A DNA stretch of 5,428 bases from Bacteroidota bacterium (lineage in GTDB: Bacteria > Bacteroidota > Bacteroidia > 2-12-FULL-35-15): the NCBI GenBank assembly GCA_026391935.1, contig JAPLDC010000240.1, positions 1-5,428 of the forward strand, given 5' to 3'. A model generated the notes under the pieces. That model was not told the DNA's origin. It did no database searches and saw only the letters and a list, made by a program, of their open reading frames with translations. How positions within the stretch are numbered: the first letter of the stretch is position 1; the number at the start of each line of letters is the position of its first letter. Shown in pieces: positions 1 to 5,428 of the stretch. The position numbers and the translations under genes were made by a program.

Positions 1-1
1 T

Positions 2-64
2 GAAAGAGGCGACTTCTTTTTATTTGATAGTATAGGACAAGGAATTAACATTTGTATTCTATAA
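2..64 (+). CDS. Possible 3' end of an upstream gene (partial)
   Basis: This frame is open from the window edge and ends in TAA at 62-64, giving about 20 residues that finish GQGINICIL. The other two forward frames stop at 1-3 and 31-33. Its stop lies 13 bases before the stop of the convergent DUF885 gene, which is a normal spacing for convergent gene ends. The fragment is too short to assign a family, and an open frame of this length can arise by chance, so it is only a candidate. Confidence 0.3.
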   Translation, partial: ERGDFFLFDSIGQGINICIL

Positions 65-77
65 GTTATTTTGAAAT

Positions 78-743
78 TTATTTAGATTCGGCCAACATTA
101 ATTCTTTGATATATTTAACAGGGGCACTTCCATAACTCAAAAATTTCTCATGAAATTGTTTTAAGTTGAATTTGTCTCCCGCTTGTTTTTTTAATTCTTC
201 CCGGAAGTCGTAGATTTCTGTATATCCTGTGAAATAGCAGCACAATTGAACCTGCGTAACAGAAACTCTTCTCCATTTTCCTTCAGCTTCTGTTTTTTGT
301 TGAAAGGCTTCATTCATTAACAAATTCATCGCTTCCTCTTTGCTCATGTTTTTAGTATGAACGCTGTAATCTAAAATAGTGTTACAAGTACTTCTCAGGT
401 TCCATTTATAATACATCAACCACATTTCATCTTCATTATTTCCGTAGCCATTCTCTAACATCATCCGCTCTGTATATACTGCCCATCCTTCAATCATGGC
501 ATTGTTTCCAAACAATGATTTTATCAAACTAGGCGATTGATTACTATAAACTAATTGAGTGTAATGCCCTGGAATTGCTTCATGAATATTTAAAATTTGT
601 AATATATAATGATTGTACTCCCGCAAATAACTTTCCGCTTTTTCTTTATCCCAACCCGCTAAGCTTCCAACATTATAATAAGTATTACCATTTTTATCGT
701 ACGGCCCTGGAGCAGAAATTGACGCACCAGCAACTCCTGCCAT
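78..743 (-). CDS. C-terminal fragment of the DUF885 peptidase (zinc-binding catalytic half)
   Basis: This 221-residue open frame begins at an internal methionine (MAGVAGASISAPGPYD) that corresponds to the middle of the full-length family. It holds the presumed metal site: HEAIPGH at residues 54-60 (an HExxxGH motif, with His54, Glu55 and His60), followed by IEGWAVYTE with Glu85 as a likely further ligand. The RSTCNTILDYSVHT segment at 117-130 and the family's C-terminal FHEKFLSYGSAPVKYI signature are also present. It has no signal peptide, so even if translation restarted at 743 the product would stay in the cytoplasm. A GGAG sits four bases before this ATG (GGAGTAT then ATG), but that stretch also encodes the conserved PEY residues, so it is probably incidental. 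The frame is best read as the rear half of the broken gene, not as an independent gene. Confidence 0.7.
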   Translation of the reverse strand: MAGVAGASISAPGPYDKNGNTYYNVGSLAGWDKEKAESYLREYNHYILQILNIHEAIPGHYTQLVYSNQSPSLIKSLFGNNAMIEGWAVYTERMMLENGYGNNEDEMWLMYYKWNLRSTCNTILDYSVHTKNMSKEEAMNLLMNEAFQQKTEAEGKWRRVSVTQVQLCCYFTGYTEIYDFREELKKQAGDKFNLKQFHEKFLSYGSAPVKYIKELMLAESK

Positions 744-1758
744 ATACTCCGGTTCTTTGCGTTTCGATTGCTGTTTGAAATTCTTCCGGTTTCACATGGG
801 TTAAAGATATTTTGTCTATCACCTGACGAATCAATTGAAGCGAATCAGAAGGTTTGGATGTTGTATTCATGTATTTTGTCCAAAGTTTATCGGCAAGGAC
901 AAACATTTTTTCATGCAATTCTTTTTTATGTGTAATCGCTTTTTCATAAATTTGGTCAACTGTATAGCCTGATTGAATATCAAATTCAAACTTCTTTGAA
1001 TATAACTCCTTTCCCAGACGAAAACTTCTTGGTGTTTTATTATCTAATTTTTTAAGCCAATCAGCAAAATCCTTAATGGCAATAACAGCTTGTTTTGCTG
1101 TCGCTTCAATCGATTGCTTTTCGTGCTCTCCAAATTTTACTTTATTTAATGCCTCATGTAGATCTGTTTCAAAAACAGAGATGCCTCCTGAATTTTGTTC
1201 GATCGCTAATTGAGTGTGCTCGAGTGTTGGGTTTTTAATATTCTTTTTTGCTGCTTCATAATAGGCCGGAATGTTTGCCATCTTCAAAAAGAAATTCCGT
1301 AATCGGACATCCAATGAATCGTAGTTGCCATTTAAGATCTCAGCAAAAGCTCCTGATACATTATACTCAGAAGGGTTCCATTCAAATGATTTTTGCTCGT
1401 TGATTGCCCATTCTGCAGACTTTAACTGATTTTCTATCATGTAATAGTCCGTTTTGTTATTGTCGGATAATCCATTAATGTCAAATGTTTTTAGAGAATC
1501 TAAATTTGCTTTTGCAAAATTCAATTCTTTTGAACGTGATGCTTCGTTGGGGACCACCAATATGCTGTCATATTTGTGATAGCCTTGACTACTTGCCCAA
1601 CCCGGATATATTTTCCAAAGCTGTTCAATGAAATTTGTTTTGTAGGAATCAAATTGAGGATTCATATTTACCACATTTTTTGTTTCTGTAGTTTGTTTGT
1701 CGCCACCACAAGATGTAATTGAAATACAAATTATTGATGCAAAGAGTATTTTTTTCAT
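694..1758 (-). CDS. N-terminal fragment of the DUF885 peptidase (lipoprotein signal and helical region)
   Basis: The start is the ATG at 1758, because it is followed at once by a lipoprotein signal peptide: MKK, a hydrophobic run, then a lipobox ITSC with Cys17 as the likely acylated residue. The residues after Cys17 (GGDKQ) are not a clear acidic surface-export signal, so a periplasm-facing lipoprotein is the simplest guess. Residues 30-334 are the family's long, mostly helical, lysine- and glutamate-rich N-terminal half. It includes the typical stretch on propeptide-like substrate-cleft helices and LFVLADKLW-type segment near residues 290-300 (here MFVLADKLW). The last 20 residues (RTGVYGRSC onward) are out of frame and not family-like. 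This fragment lacks the zinc motif and could not be catalytic on its own. Confidence 0.75.
   Translation of the reverse strand: MKKILFASIICISITSCGGDKQTTETKNVVNMNPQFDSYKTNFIEQLWKIYPGWASSQGYHKYDSILVVPNEASRSKELNFAKANLDSLKTFDINGLSDNNKTDYYMIENQLKSAEWAINEQKSFEWNPSEYNVSGAFAEILNGNYDSLDVRLRNFFLKMANIPAYYEAAKKNIKNPTLEHTQLAIEQNSGGISVFETDLHEALNKVKFGEHEKQSIEATAKQAVIAIKDFADWLKKLDNKTPRSFRLGKELYSKKFEFDIQSGYTVDQIYEKAITHKKELHEKMFVLADKLWTKYMNTTSKPSDSLQLIRQVIDKISLTHVKPEEFQTAIETQRTGVYGRSCWCVNFCSRAVR
756..762 (-). other. Break point in the DUF885 gene: candidate microhomology deletion junction
   Basis: On the minus strand the bases ACGCAAA span the point where the two coding frames meet. Read in the upstream frame they are (ACG)(CAA)A, giving TQ; in the downstream frame CGC-AAA gives RK. 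Homologues typically read ETQ-IP on the left and VVRK-EP on the right, so CGCAAA could have stood at both ends of the lost segment. This is an inference from remembered family sequence; the lost copy cannot be seen here. Confidence 0.5.
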
Positions 1759-1776
1759 TAGCCGAATTTAGGATGC

Positions 1777-1808
1777 TAAAGGTAGAAAATTGTATTAAAT
1801 TAGTGAAA
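1777..1808 (-). promoter_or_regulatory. Candidate promoter for the DUF885 gene
   Basis: On the minus strand TACCTTTA (1784-1777) resembles the Bacteroidota -7 element TAnnTTTG with one mismatch. It is preceded, after 20 bases, by TTTC (1808-1805), one mismatch from the TTTG -33 element. A start site near 1770 would leave a short leader before the ATG at 1758. In DNA this AT-rich such matches are common, so support is weak. Confidence 0.25.
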
Positions 1809-1819
1809 TATTAAATTTT
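1790..1819 (+). promoter_or_regulatory. Candidate promoter for the OmpA-like gene
   Basis: TTG at 1790-1792 and TAAATTTT at 1812-1819 are separated by 19 bases. This fits the Bacteroidota -33/-7 arrangement (TTG, then TAnnTTTG) with only the last base of the -7 element off. The predicted start site would fall about 5-8 bases before the ATG at 1832, which is very short. Either the leader is nearly absent, or translation starts at the next ATG (1853), or the match is chance. Confidence 0.3.
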
Positions 1820-1831
1820 AAAAAGGTACAG

Positions 1832-2680
1832 ATGTTGAAGCTGTTAAATAAAATGTTTTTTATACTGCTGCTGTTATTTTGTTTTGCAGCGAAGGCACAG
1901 ATAAACTATAAATTGTCGGGGAAAATAATTGATTCAAAAACAAAAGAGGGGATTGGAAAGGCTTTTATTAGGTTGGTCTCAAGTAGCGGAGGGGATTTTG
2001 AAACAGGGTCAGATTCTTTGGGTTTTTACCATTTCAGCGATAGTGTATTAACGCCAAATGTTTCGTATTTGTTGACTGTAAGGTCACCACTGTCTCCCGA
2101 AAACAGTCGTGTTCCATATGGAAAATGTCCCTATAGTTATTGTTTTTCAGGGCCTAAGGAATATTTGAGTAGTTCTGATAGGATGAAATTCAAAACAGAT
2201 GATAGTTTGCAATTCAAAAATTATAAATATGATTTTTGTTTGATTGAAATGTTGCGCTGTGGTTGGACGATTCCGTCTGTTTATTTTGAAAAGAATAGCA
2301 CAGATTTCAATTTTAAAAGAATGCATTATCAGGATTTTGAAGTTTTGTCAGATACTGCTATGGATTGTTTGATCGGTTTTATGAAATGCAATCCCCATTT
2401 TGTGGTTGAGATAAGAGGGAATGCTGATTCATCTGAAACGAAAAAGCAGAAACTGTCCGAACTTCGAGCTAAAAAAGTAAACGATATTTTTATTGAAAAA
2501 GGAATTGATAAAAAACGATTACATGCTAAGGGTTATGGCGCTGATCGTCCGATTGAAAAACGGAATGAAGAAGGCTCGTATATTGGGACTTATAGCGGCG
2601 AGGTAAATCGGAATGTTACTATTTATCTTTTAAGTAAAGATTTCAACGAGCCTTCACAAGAGAAGAATGTTGGCGATTAA
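1832..2680 (+). CDS. Secreted OmpA-C-like protein with an N-terminal carboxypeptidase-regulatory-like domain
   Basis: The 282-residue product has a signal peptide (residues 1 to about 22, ending FAAKAQ). A beta-sandwich-like segment follows (about 25-85: YKLSGKIIDSKTKEGIGKAFI, then DSLGFYHF), typical of the CarboxypepD_reg/CnaB-like domains found on Bacteroidota envelope proteins. The C-terminal OmpA-like domain (about 148-268) shows a degenerate FEKNSTDF opening, GNADSSE in place of GHTDxxG, LSELRAKKV, GYGADRPI and NRNVTIYL. Asp199 and Arg260 match the pair that holds diaminopimelate of peptidoglycan in this family, so it probably anchors non-covalently to the cell wall from the periplasm. 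No beta-barrel is evident. Six cysteines (99, 104, 136, 143, 179, 186) remain after signal cleavage, which suggests disulfides. The start at 1832 has AAAAAGG five bases upstream; ATG 1853 (Met8) is a possible alternative that still leaves a signal peptide. Confidence 0.87.
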   Translation: MLKLLNKMFFILLLLFCFAAKAQINYKLSGKIIDSKTKEGIGKAFIRLVSSSGGDFETGSDSLGFYHFSDSVLTPNVSYLLTVRSPLSPENSRVPYGKCPYSYCFSGPKEYLSSSDRMKFKTDDSLQFKNYKYDFCLIEMLRCGWTIPSVYFEKNSTDFNFKRMHYQDFEVLSDTAMDCLIGFMKCNPHFVVEIRGNADSSETKKQKLSELRAKKVNDIFIEKGIDKKRLHAKGYGADRPIEKRNEEGSYIGTYSGEVNRNVTIYLLSKDFNEPSQEKNVGD

Positions 2681-2745
2681 CAATTACCACCTATCCTTCT
2701 TTTTGTCCAACAGTCATTTTATAAAGATACATCCGTTATATTTCT

Positions 2746-2753
2746 TATTTTTG
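2746..2753 (+). promoter_or_regulatory. Candidate -7 promoter element for the prolyl oligopeptidase gene
   Basis: TATTTTTG matches the Bacteroidota -7 consensus TAnnTTTG exactly and ends 16 bases before the ATG at 2770. No TTG is found at the expected -33 distance (around 2723-2726 the sequence is AAAG). The 89-bp gap after the OmpA-like gene leaves room for an independent promoter, and no convincing terminator hairpin is visible in that gap. Confidence 0.3.
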
Positions 2754-2769
2754 AATAAATAAAAAAATC

Positions 2770-4893
2770 ATGCTAAAAAAAATAACCCCAGTTTTATTAC
2801 TTGCAATTTTTATTTCAGTTGCTTGTACAATTATTAAAAATGATCCTGTGAAAATGAAATATCCTGTAACACGAAAAACAGATACTGTAGATACATATTT
2901 TGGAACGAAAGTTCCTGATCCATACCGTTGGCTAGAGGATGATCGCTCAGCTGAAACAGGTGAATGGGTAAAAGCTGAGAACAAAGTAACTTTTGATTAT
3001 TTAGCGACAATTCCCTTCCGTGAAAAACTGAAAGAGCGACTCACGAAAATTTGGAATTTTGCTAAAGTGACCGCTCCTTTTAAAAAAGGCAAAAATTATT
3101 TTTTCTATAAAAATGATGGTATTCAAAATCAAAGCGTTTTATATGTTCAAGAAGGTTTAAACGGAAACCCAAGGGTATTGTTGGATCCTAATACCTTGGC
3201 TGCTGACGGAACCGCCTCATTGGGTGGATTATCAATAAGTAAAAATGGAAAATATTTGGGGTACAGCATCAATCGTGCTGGTAGTGATTGGAGTGAGATC
3301 TTTGCTATGGAGATTGAAAGTGGAAAAAAATTATCCGATGAGATTAAATGGGTGAAATTTTCTGATATCGCTTGGAAAGGTGATGGCTTTTATTACAGTG
3401 CATACGATGCTCCGAAAGGTGGAAGTGAACTGTCAAACAAAAATGAATATCATAAAGTTTTTTATCATAAAATAGGTGATGTACAAAGTAAAGATGCCTT
3501 GATCTATGAAGATAAAAAAAATCCTTTGAGAAATTTTTCGGCAGGAATAACAGAAGATGAGAAGATCCTGTTGCTTTATGGATCAGAGTCGACAAGCGGA
3601 ACATCGCTTTCCGTAAAAGAGTTGGACAAGCCAAATTCGGAGTTTATTTCTTTGGTGGATAATTTTGATAATAATTATACCGTTATTCATAATGAAGGGA
3701 ATAAATTATATGTGGTTACCGATAAGGGAGCGCCAAAATATCAATTATTGGAAATTGATATTCATGGAAAACCGGATTATGAAAATTGGAAAAAGGTTAT
3801 TCCTGAATCATCCGATCTTTTAGAAAGTGTTTCTGTTGCAAATGGAAAATTTGTTGCAAAATATCTGAAGGATGTGACTTCCCGTTTGTATGTTTTTGAC
3901 ATGAATGGTAAAAAGGAAAATGAAATTAAATTACCGGGTGTATGTAAAATAGATGGCTTCGATAGCGATAAAGATGATAGTCTAGCTTTCTTTACCTATA
4001 AAACATTCACGGCTCCAGATGTAGTTTATAAATACAATATGGTGACCAGTAAAATGACCATTTGGTTTAAGCCTGAAGTCGATTTCAAATCGGAGGATTA
4101 TGAAACGAAACAAGTTTTTTATGCAAGCAAAGACGGAACAAAAATTCCTATGTTCATTACGTATAAAAAAGGAATTATATTGGATGGAACAAATCCTTGT
4201 TTCCTTTTCGGATATGGTGGATTTAATTCATATTATTCCCCTGAATTCAGGATCGACCGTGCATTATTTCTGGAAAATGGAGGTGTATACGCTATCCCGG
4301 GATTGCGTGGTGGTGGCGATTATGGAGAAGATTGGCATAAAGCAGGAACTAAATGTCAGAAACAAAATGTATTTGACGATTTTATCGCAGCAGCAGAATA
4401 TTTGATAAAAGAAAAGTATACATCATCCTCTAAACTGGCTATCCACGGTCGTTCAAATGGAGGGTTATTGATTGGAGCCGTGATGACTCAACGTCCTGAT
4501 CTTGCAAAAGTGGCAATACCAACAGTTGGAGTTATGGATATGTTACGTTTTCATAAATTCACGATCGGCTGGGCCTGGACAAGTGATTATGGGTCGAGTG
4601 ATAATAAAGATGAATTTAATTGCATCATAAAATATTCTCCTCTACACAATATCAAAGAAGTAGAATATCCCGCAACATTGGTAACTACAGGTGATCATGA
4701 TGACAGAGTTGTGCCGGCACATTCATTTAAATTTATTGCCACCTTACAGGAAAAACAAAAAGGTTCAAACCCTGTTTTGGTTCGAATAGATACCAATGCC
4801 GGTCATGGTGCGGGGAAACCAACTTCCAAGCAAATTGAAGAATATGCCGATATCTGGAGTTTTGTGTTTTATAATTTAGGAATGAAATATTAA
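2770..4893 (+). CDS. Prolyl oligopeptidase (prolyl endopeptidase, family S9A), predicted exported lipoprotein
   Basis: This serine peptidase cleaves short peptides after proline. Its 707 residues match the usual family length of about 700-710. The order is an export signal, an N-terminal segment with YFGTKVPDPYRWLEDDRS (43-60), a beta-propeller that gates access to the active site (about 85-440), and an alpha/beta-hydrolase domain (about 441-707). The triad is Ser562 (HGRSNGG), Asp644 (GDHDDRVVP) and His679 (NAGHGAGKPT). Tyr482 (GYGGFN) and Asn563 fit the oxyanion hole. Trp603 and Arg646 match the porcine substrate-contact residues Trp595 and Arg643, and the Ser-to-Trp spacing of 41 is identical. 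All key residues are intact, so it should be active. The N-terminus ends in ISVAC (Cys19): a lipobox is likely, although Ser at -3 is not ideal, so a plain signal peptide or membrane anchor is possible. An A-rich leader precedes the ATG. Confidence 0.96.
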   Translation: MLKKITPVLLLAIFISVACTIIKNDPVKMKYPVTRKTDTVDTYFGTKVPDPYRWLEDDRSAETGEWVKAENKVTFDYLATIPFREKLKERLTKIWNFAKVTAPFKKGKNYFFYKNDGIQNQSVLYVQEGLNGNPRVLLDPNTLAADGTASLGGLSISKNGKYLGYSINRAGSDWSEIFAMEIESGKKLSDEIKWVKFSDIAWKGDGFYYSAYDAPKGGSELSNKNEYHKVFYHKIGDVQSKDALIYEDKKNPLRNFSAGITEDEKILLLYGSESTSGTSLSVKELDKPNSEFISLVDNFDNNYTVIHNEGNKLYVVTDKGAPKYQLLEIDIHGKPDYENWKKVIPESSDLLESVSVANGKFVAKYLKDVTSRLYVFDMNGKKENEIKLPGVCKIDGFDSDKDDSLAFFTYKTFTAPDVVYKYNMVTSKMTIWFKPEVDFKSEDYETKQVFYASKDGTKIPMFITYKKGIILDGTNPCFLFGYGGFNSYYSPEFRIDRALFLENGGVYAIPGLRGGGDYGEDWHKAGTKCQKQNVFDDFIAAAEYLIKEKYTSSSKLAIHGRSNGGLLIGAVMTQRPDLAKVAIPTVGVMDMLRFHKFTIGWAWTSDYGSSDNKDEFNCIIKYSPLHNIKEVEYPATLVTTGDHDDRVVPAHSFKFIATLQEKQKGSNPVLVRIDTNAGHGAGKPTSKQIEEYADIWSFVFYNLGMKY

Positions 4894-4920
4894 TTTAGTG
4901 AAATAAAATAAATTATCGAG

Positions 4921-5428
4921 ATGAAAAAAGTATGCTATTTGTTTTGCTTTTTTTATCTCGTTTCTTTTTCTGCACGATCCCAATACTATGAATTTAACCA
5001 ACCATGGAGGGATTCAACAAAAGCAATCGTAATAGATCCTTATGGTGAAAACGAAATAGATTTTGAAAAATTAATTACCGATAGAAGAATTGTTGGCATT
5101 ATTCATAAAGCATCTCAAGGTTATTCCGCTGATAAAAGATACCCTGCACGAAAGGTGCTTTCAAAGAAAAATAATTTATTGTGGGGCTCTTACCATATGG
5201 GAATGCGCGGTGACCCGATCAAACAAGCTGACTTTTATTTGATGGTCACTCAAAACGATTCAACAGAGTTAATGGCGCTTGATCTGGAAGGATTGGATAC
5301 AACAACATTTATGAGTATCAAAAATGCTGAACGTTTTATTCAACGCATTCATTATAGAACAGGAAGGTATCCATTGTTATACTGCAACGATAATATTTTA
5401 GAGGAGATCTCTAAAAATTATTCTGATA
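4921..5428 (+). CDS. Secreted GH25-type lysozyme-like protein (partial, cut by the window end)
   Basis: An open frame of 169 codons runs off the right edge. It starts with a signal peptide (MKKVCYLFCFFYLVSFSARSQ, cleavage near residue 20). The rest follows the glycoside hydrolase 25 (N-acetylmuramidase) pattern: AIVIDPYGENEIDFEKL (35-51) for the usual GIDVSxxQGxIDW strand with Asp39, IIHKASQGYSADKRY (60-74) for FxxIKATEG, WGSYHMG (88-94) for GxYHF, KQADFYL for the QAxxF helix, and MALDLEG (118-124) with Asp121 and Glu123 as the catalytic DxE pair. TGRYPLLYCND (147-157) matches the following GxxPxxYt strand. Its likely substrate is the MurNAc-GlcNAc bond of peptidoglycan. It begins 27 bp after the prolyl oligopeptidase stop with no terminator between them, so co-transcription is likely. 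The aromatic tail of the fold and any extra domains lie outside the window. Confidence 0.82.
   Translation, partial: MKKVCYLFCFFYLVSFSARSQYYEFNQPWRDSTKAIVIDPYGENEIDFEKLITDRRIVGIIHKASQGYSADKRYPARKVLSKKNNLLWGSYHMGMRGDPIKQADFYLMVTQNDSTELMALDLEGLDTTTFMSIKNAERFIQRIHYRTGRYPLLYCNDNILEEISKNYSD

Larger units (their letters stand above)
78..1758 (-). pseudogene. DUF885-family zinc metallopeptidase lipoprotein, frameshifted by an apparent internal deletion
   Basis: Two overlapping minus-strand frames make up one DUF885 (PF05960-type) protein. The first runs from the ATG at 1758 and is collinear with the family to codon 334 (ending AIETQ near 757), after which it reads 20 unrelated residues to a stop at 694-696. 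The second frame picks up the family sequence at RKEPEYMAGVAGAS and continues to the stop at 78-80. The usable parts total about 561 residues. From memory of Bacteroidota homologues, 20-30 residues of the form IPELxxFVxEKxL...PLVVR normally lie between these two points, so this looks like a deletion rather than a one-base slip. Both halves are otherwise free of stops and keep the conserved motifs. The gene is therefore either freshly broken or misassembled. It is transcribed divergently from the OmpA-like gene. Confidence 0.85.

Noticed and set aside
60..95. Possible bidirectional terminator between the convergent stops at the left edge
   Set aside because: The stretch is AT-rich but I could not find a stable inverted repeat.
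736..770. Programmed ribosomal frameshift in the DUF885 gene
   Set aside because: There is no slippery heptamer with a supporting stem-loop in the right place, and missing family residues at the junction point to a deletion.
575..778. Forward open frame of 67 codons opposite the DUF885 gene
   Set aside because: It lies antisense to conserved codons of the zinc-motif region, has no family-like sequence, and is explained as a shadow frame.
2681..2769. Possible terminator after the OmpA-like gene (AGAAG ... CCTTCTTTTTG)
   Set aside because: The pairing is only about five bases across a loop of some 30 bases, with no compact GC-rich hairpin.
2745..2984. Minus-strand open frame over the start of the prolyl oligopeptidase gene
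   Set aside because: It overlaps the conserved peptidase N-terminus on the opposite strand and shows no recognisable domain.
3344..3634. Minus-strand open frame inside the propeller region
   Set aside because: Its His- and Leu-rich composition is what the antisense of this AT-rich coding sequence would give; no independent evidence.
4100..4405. Forward open frame of 101 codons inside the peptidase gene
   Set aside because: It is in another frame of a strongly conserved catalytic domain and is a shadow.
1800..4905. Repeated 11-mer TTAGTGAAATA at 1800-1810 and 4895-4905, both in intergenic DNA
   Set aside because: Tempting as a shared operator because both copies precede an exported-protein gene, but two copies of an AT-rich 11-mer are weak evidence and neither is palindromic.

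Overview
The window is AT-rich and reads as an ordinary chromosomal stretch of a Bacteroidota bacterium. This rests on A-rich leaders in place of strong Shine-Dalgarno sites, TAnnTTTG-like -7 promoter elements, lipoprotein-type N-termini, an OmpA-family protein fused to a carboxypeptidase-regulatory-like domain, and the protein families present. No RNA gene, insertion sequence, CRISPR array, phage gene or origin is visible.

Layout. At the left edge (2-64, +) is the possible tail of a gene that converges on its neighbour. From 1758 down to 78 (-) lies a DUF885-family predicted zinc metallopeptidase lipoprotein. It is broken by a frameshift near 756-762, where about 25 conserved residues also appear to be missing. 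A 73-bp divergent spacer follows, carrying weak candidate promoters in both directions. Then, all on the + strand, come a secreted OmpA-C-like protein (1832-2680), a full-length prolyl oligopeptidase with a lipoprotein-like N-terminus (2770-4893), and the first 169 codons of a secreted GH25-type lysozyme-like protein (4921 to the window end). The lysozyme gene starts only 27 bp after the peptidase stop and may be co-transcribed with it.

How the genes fit together. All four substantial products carry export signals, so the window encodes envelope or secreted functions: two peptidases of different catalytic classes (metallo and serine), a peptidoglycan-binding protein and a peptidoglycan hydrolase. 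A shared role in peptide scavenging and cell-wall handling is possible, but nothing in the sequence proves that they work together.

The observation most worth checking is the DUF885 lesion. It looks like a single deletion between short direct repeats (CGCAAA) in an otherwise well-preserved gene, so it is either a recent mutation or an assembly error. I found no evidence of a previously undescribed system.
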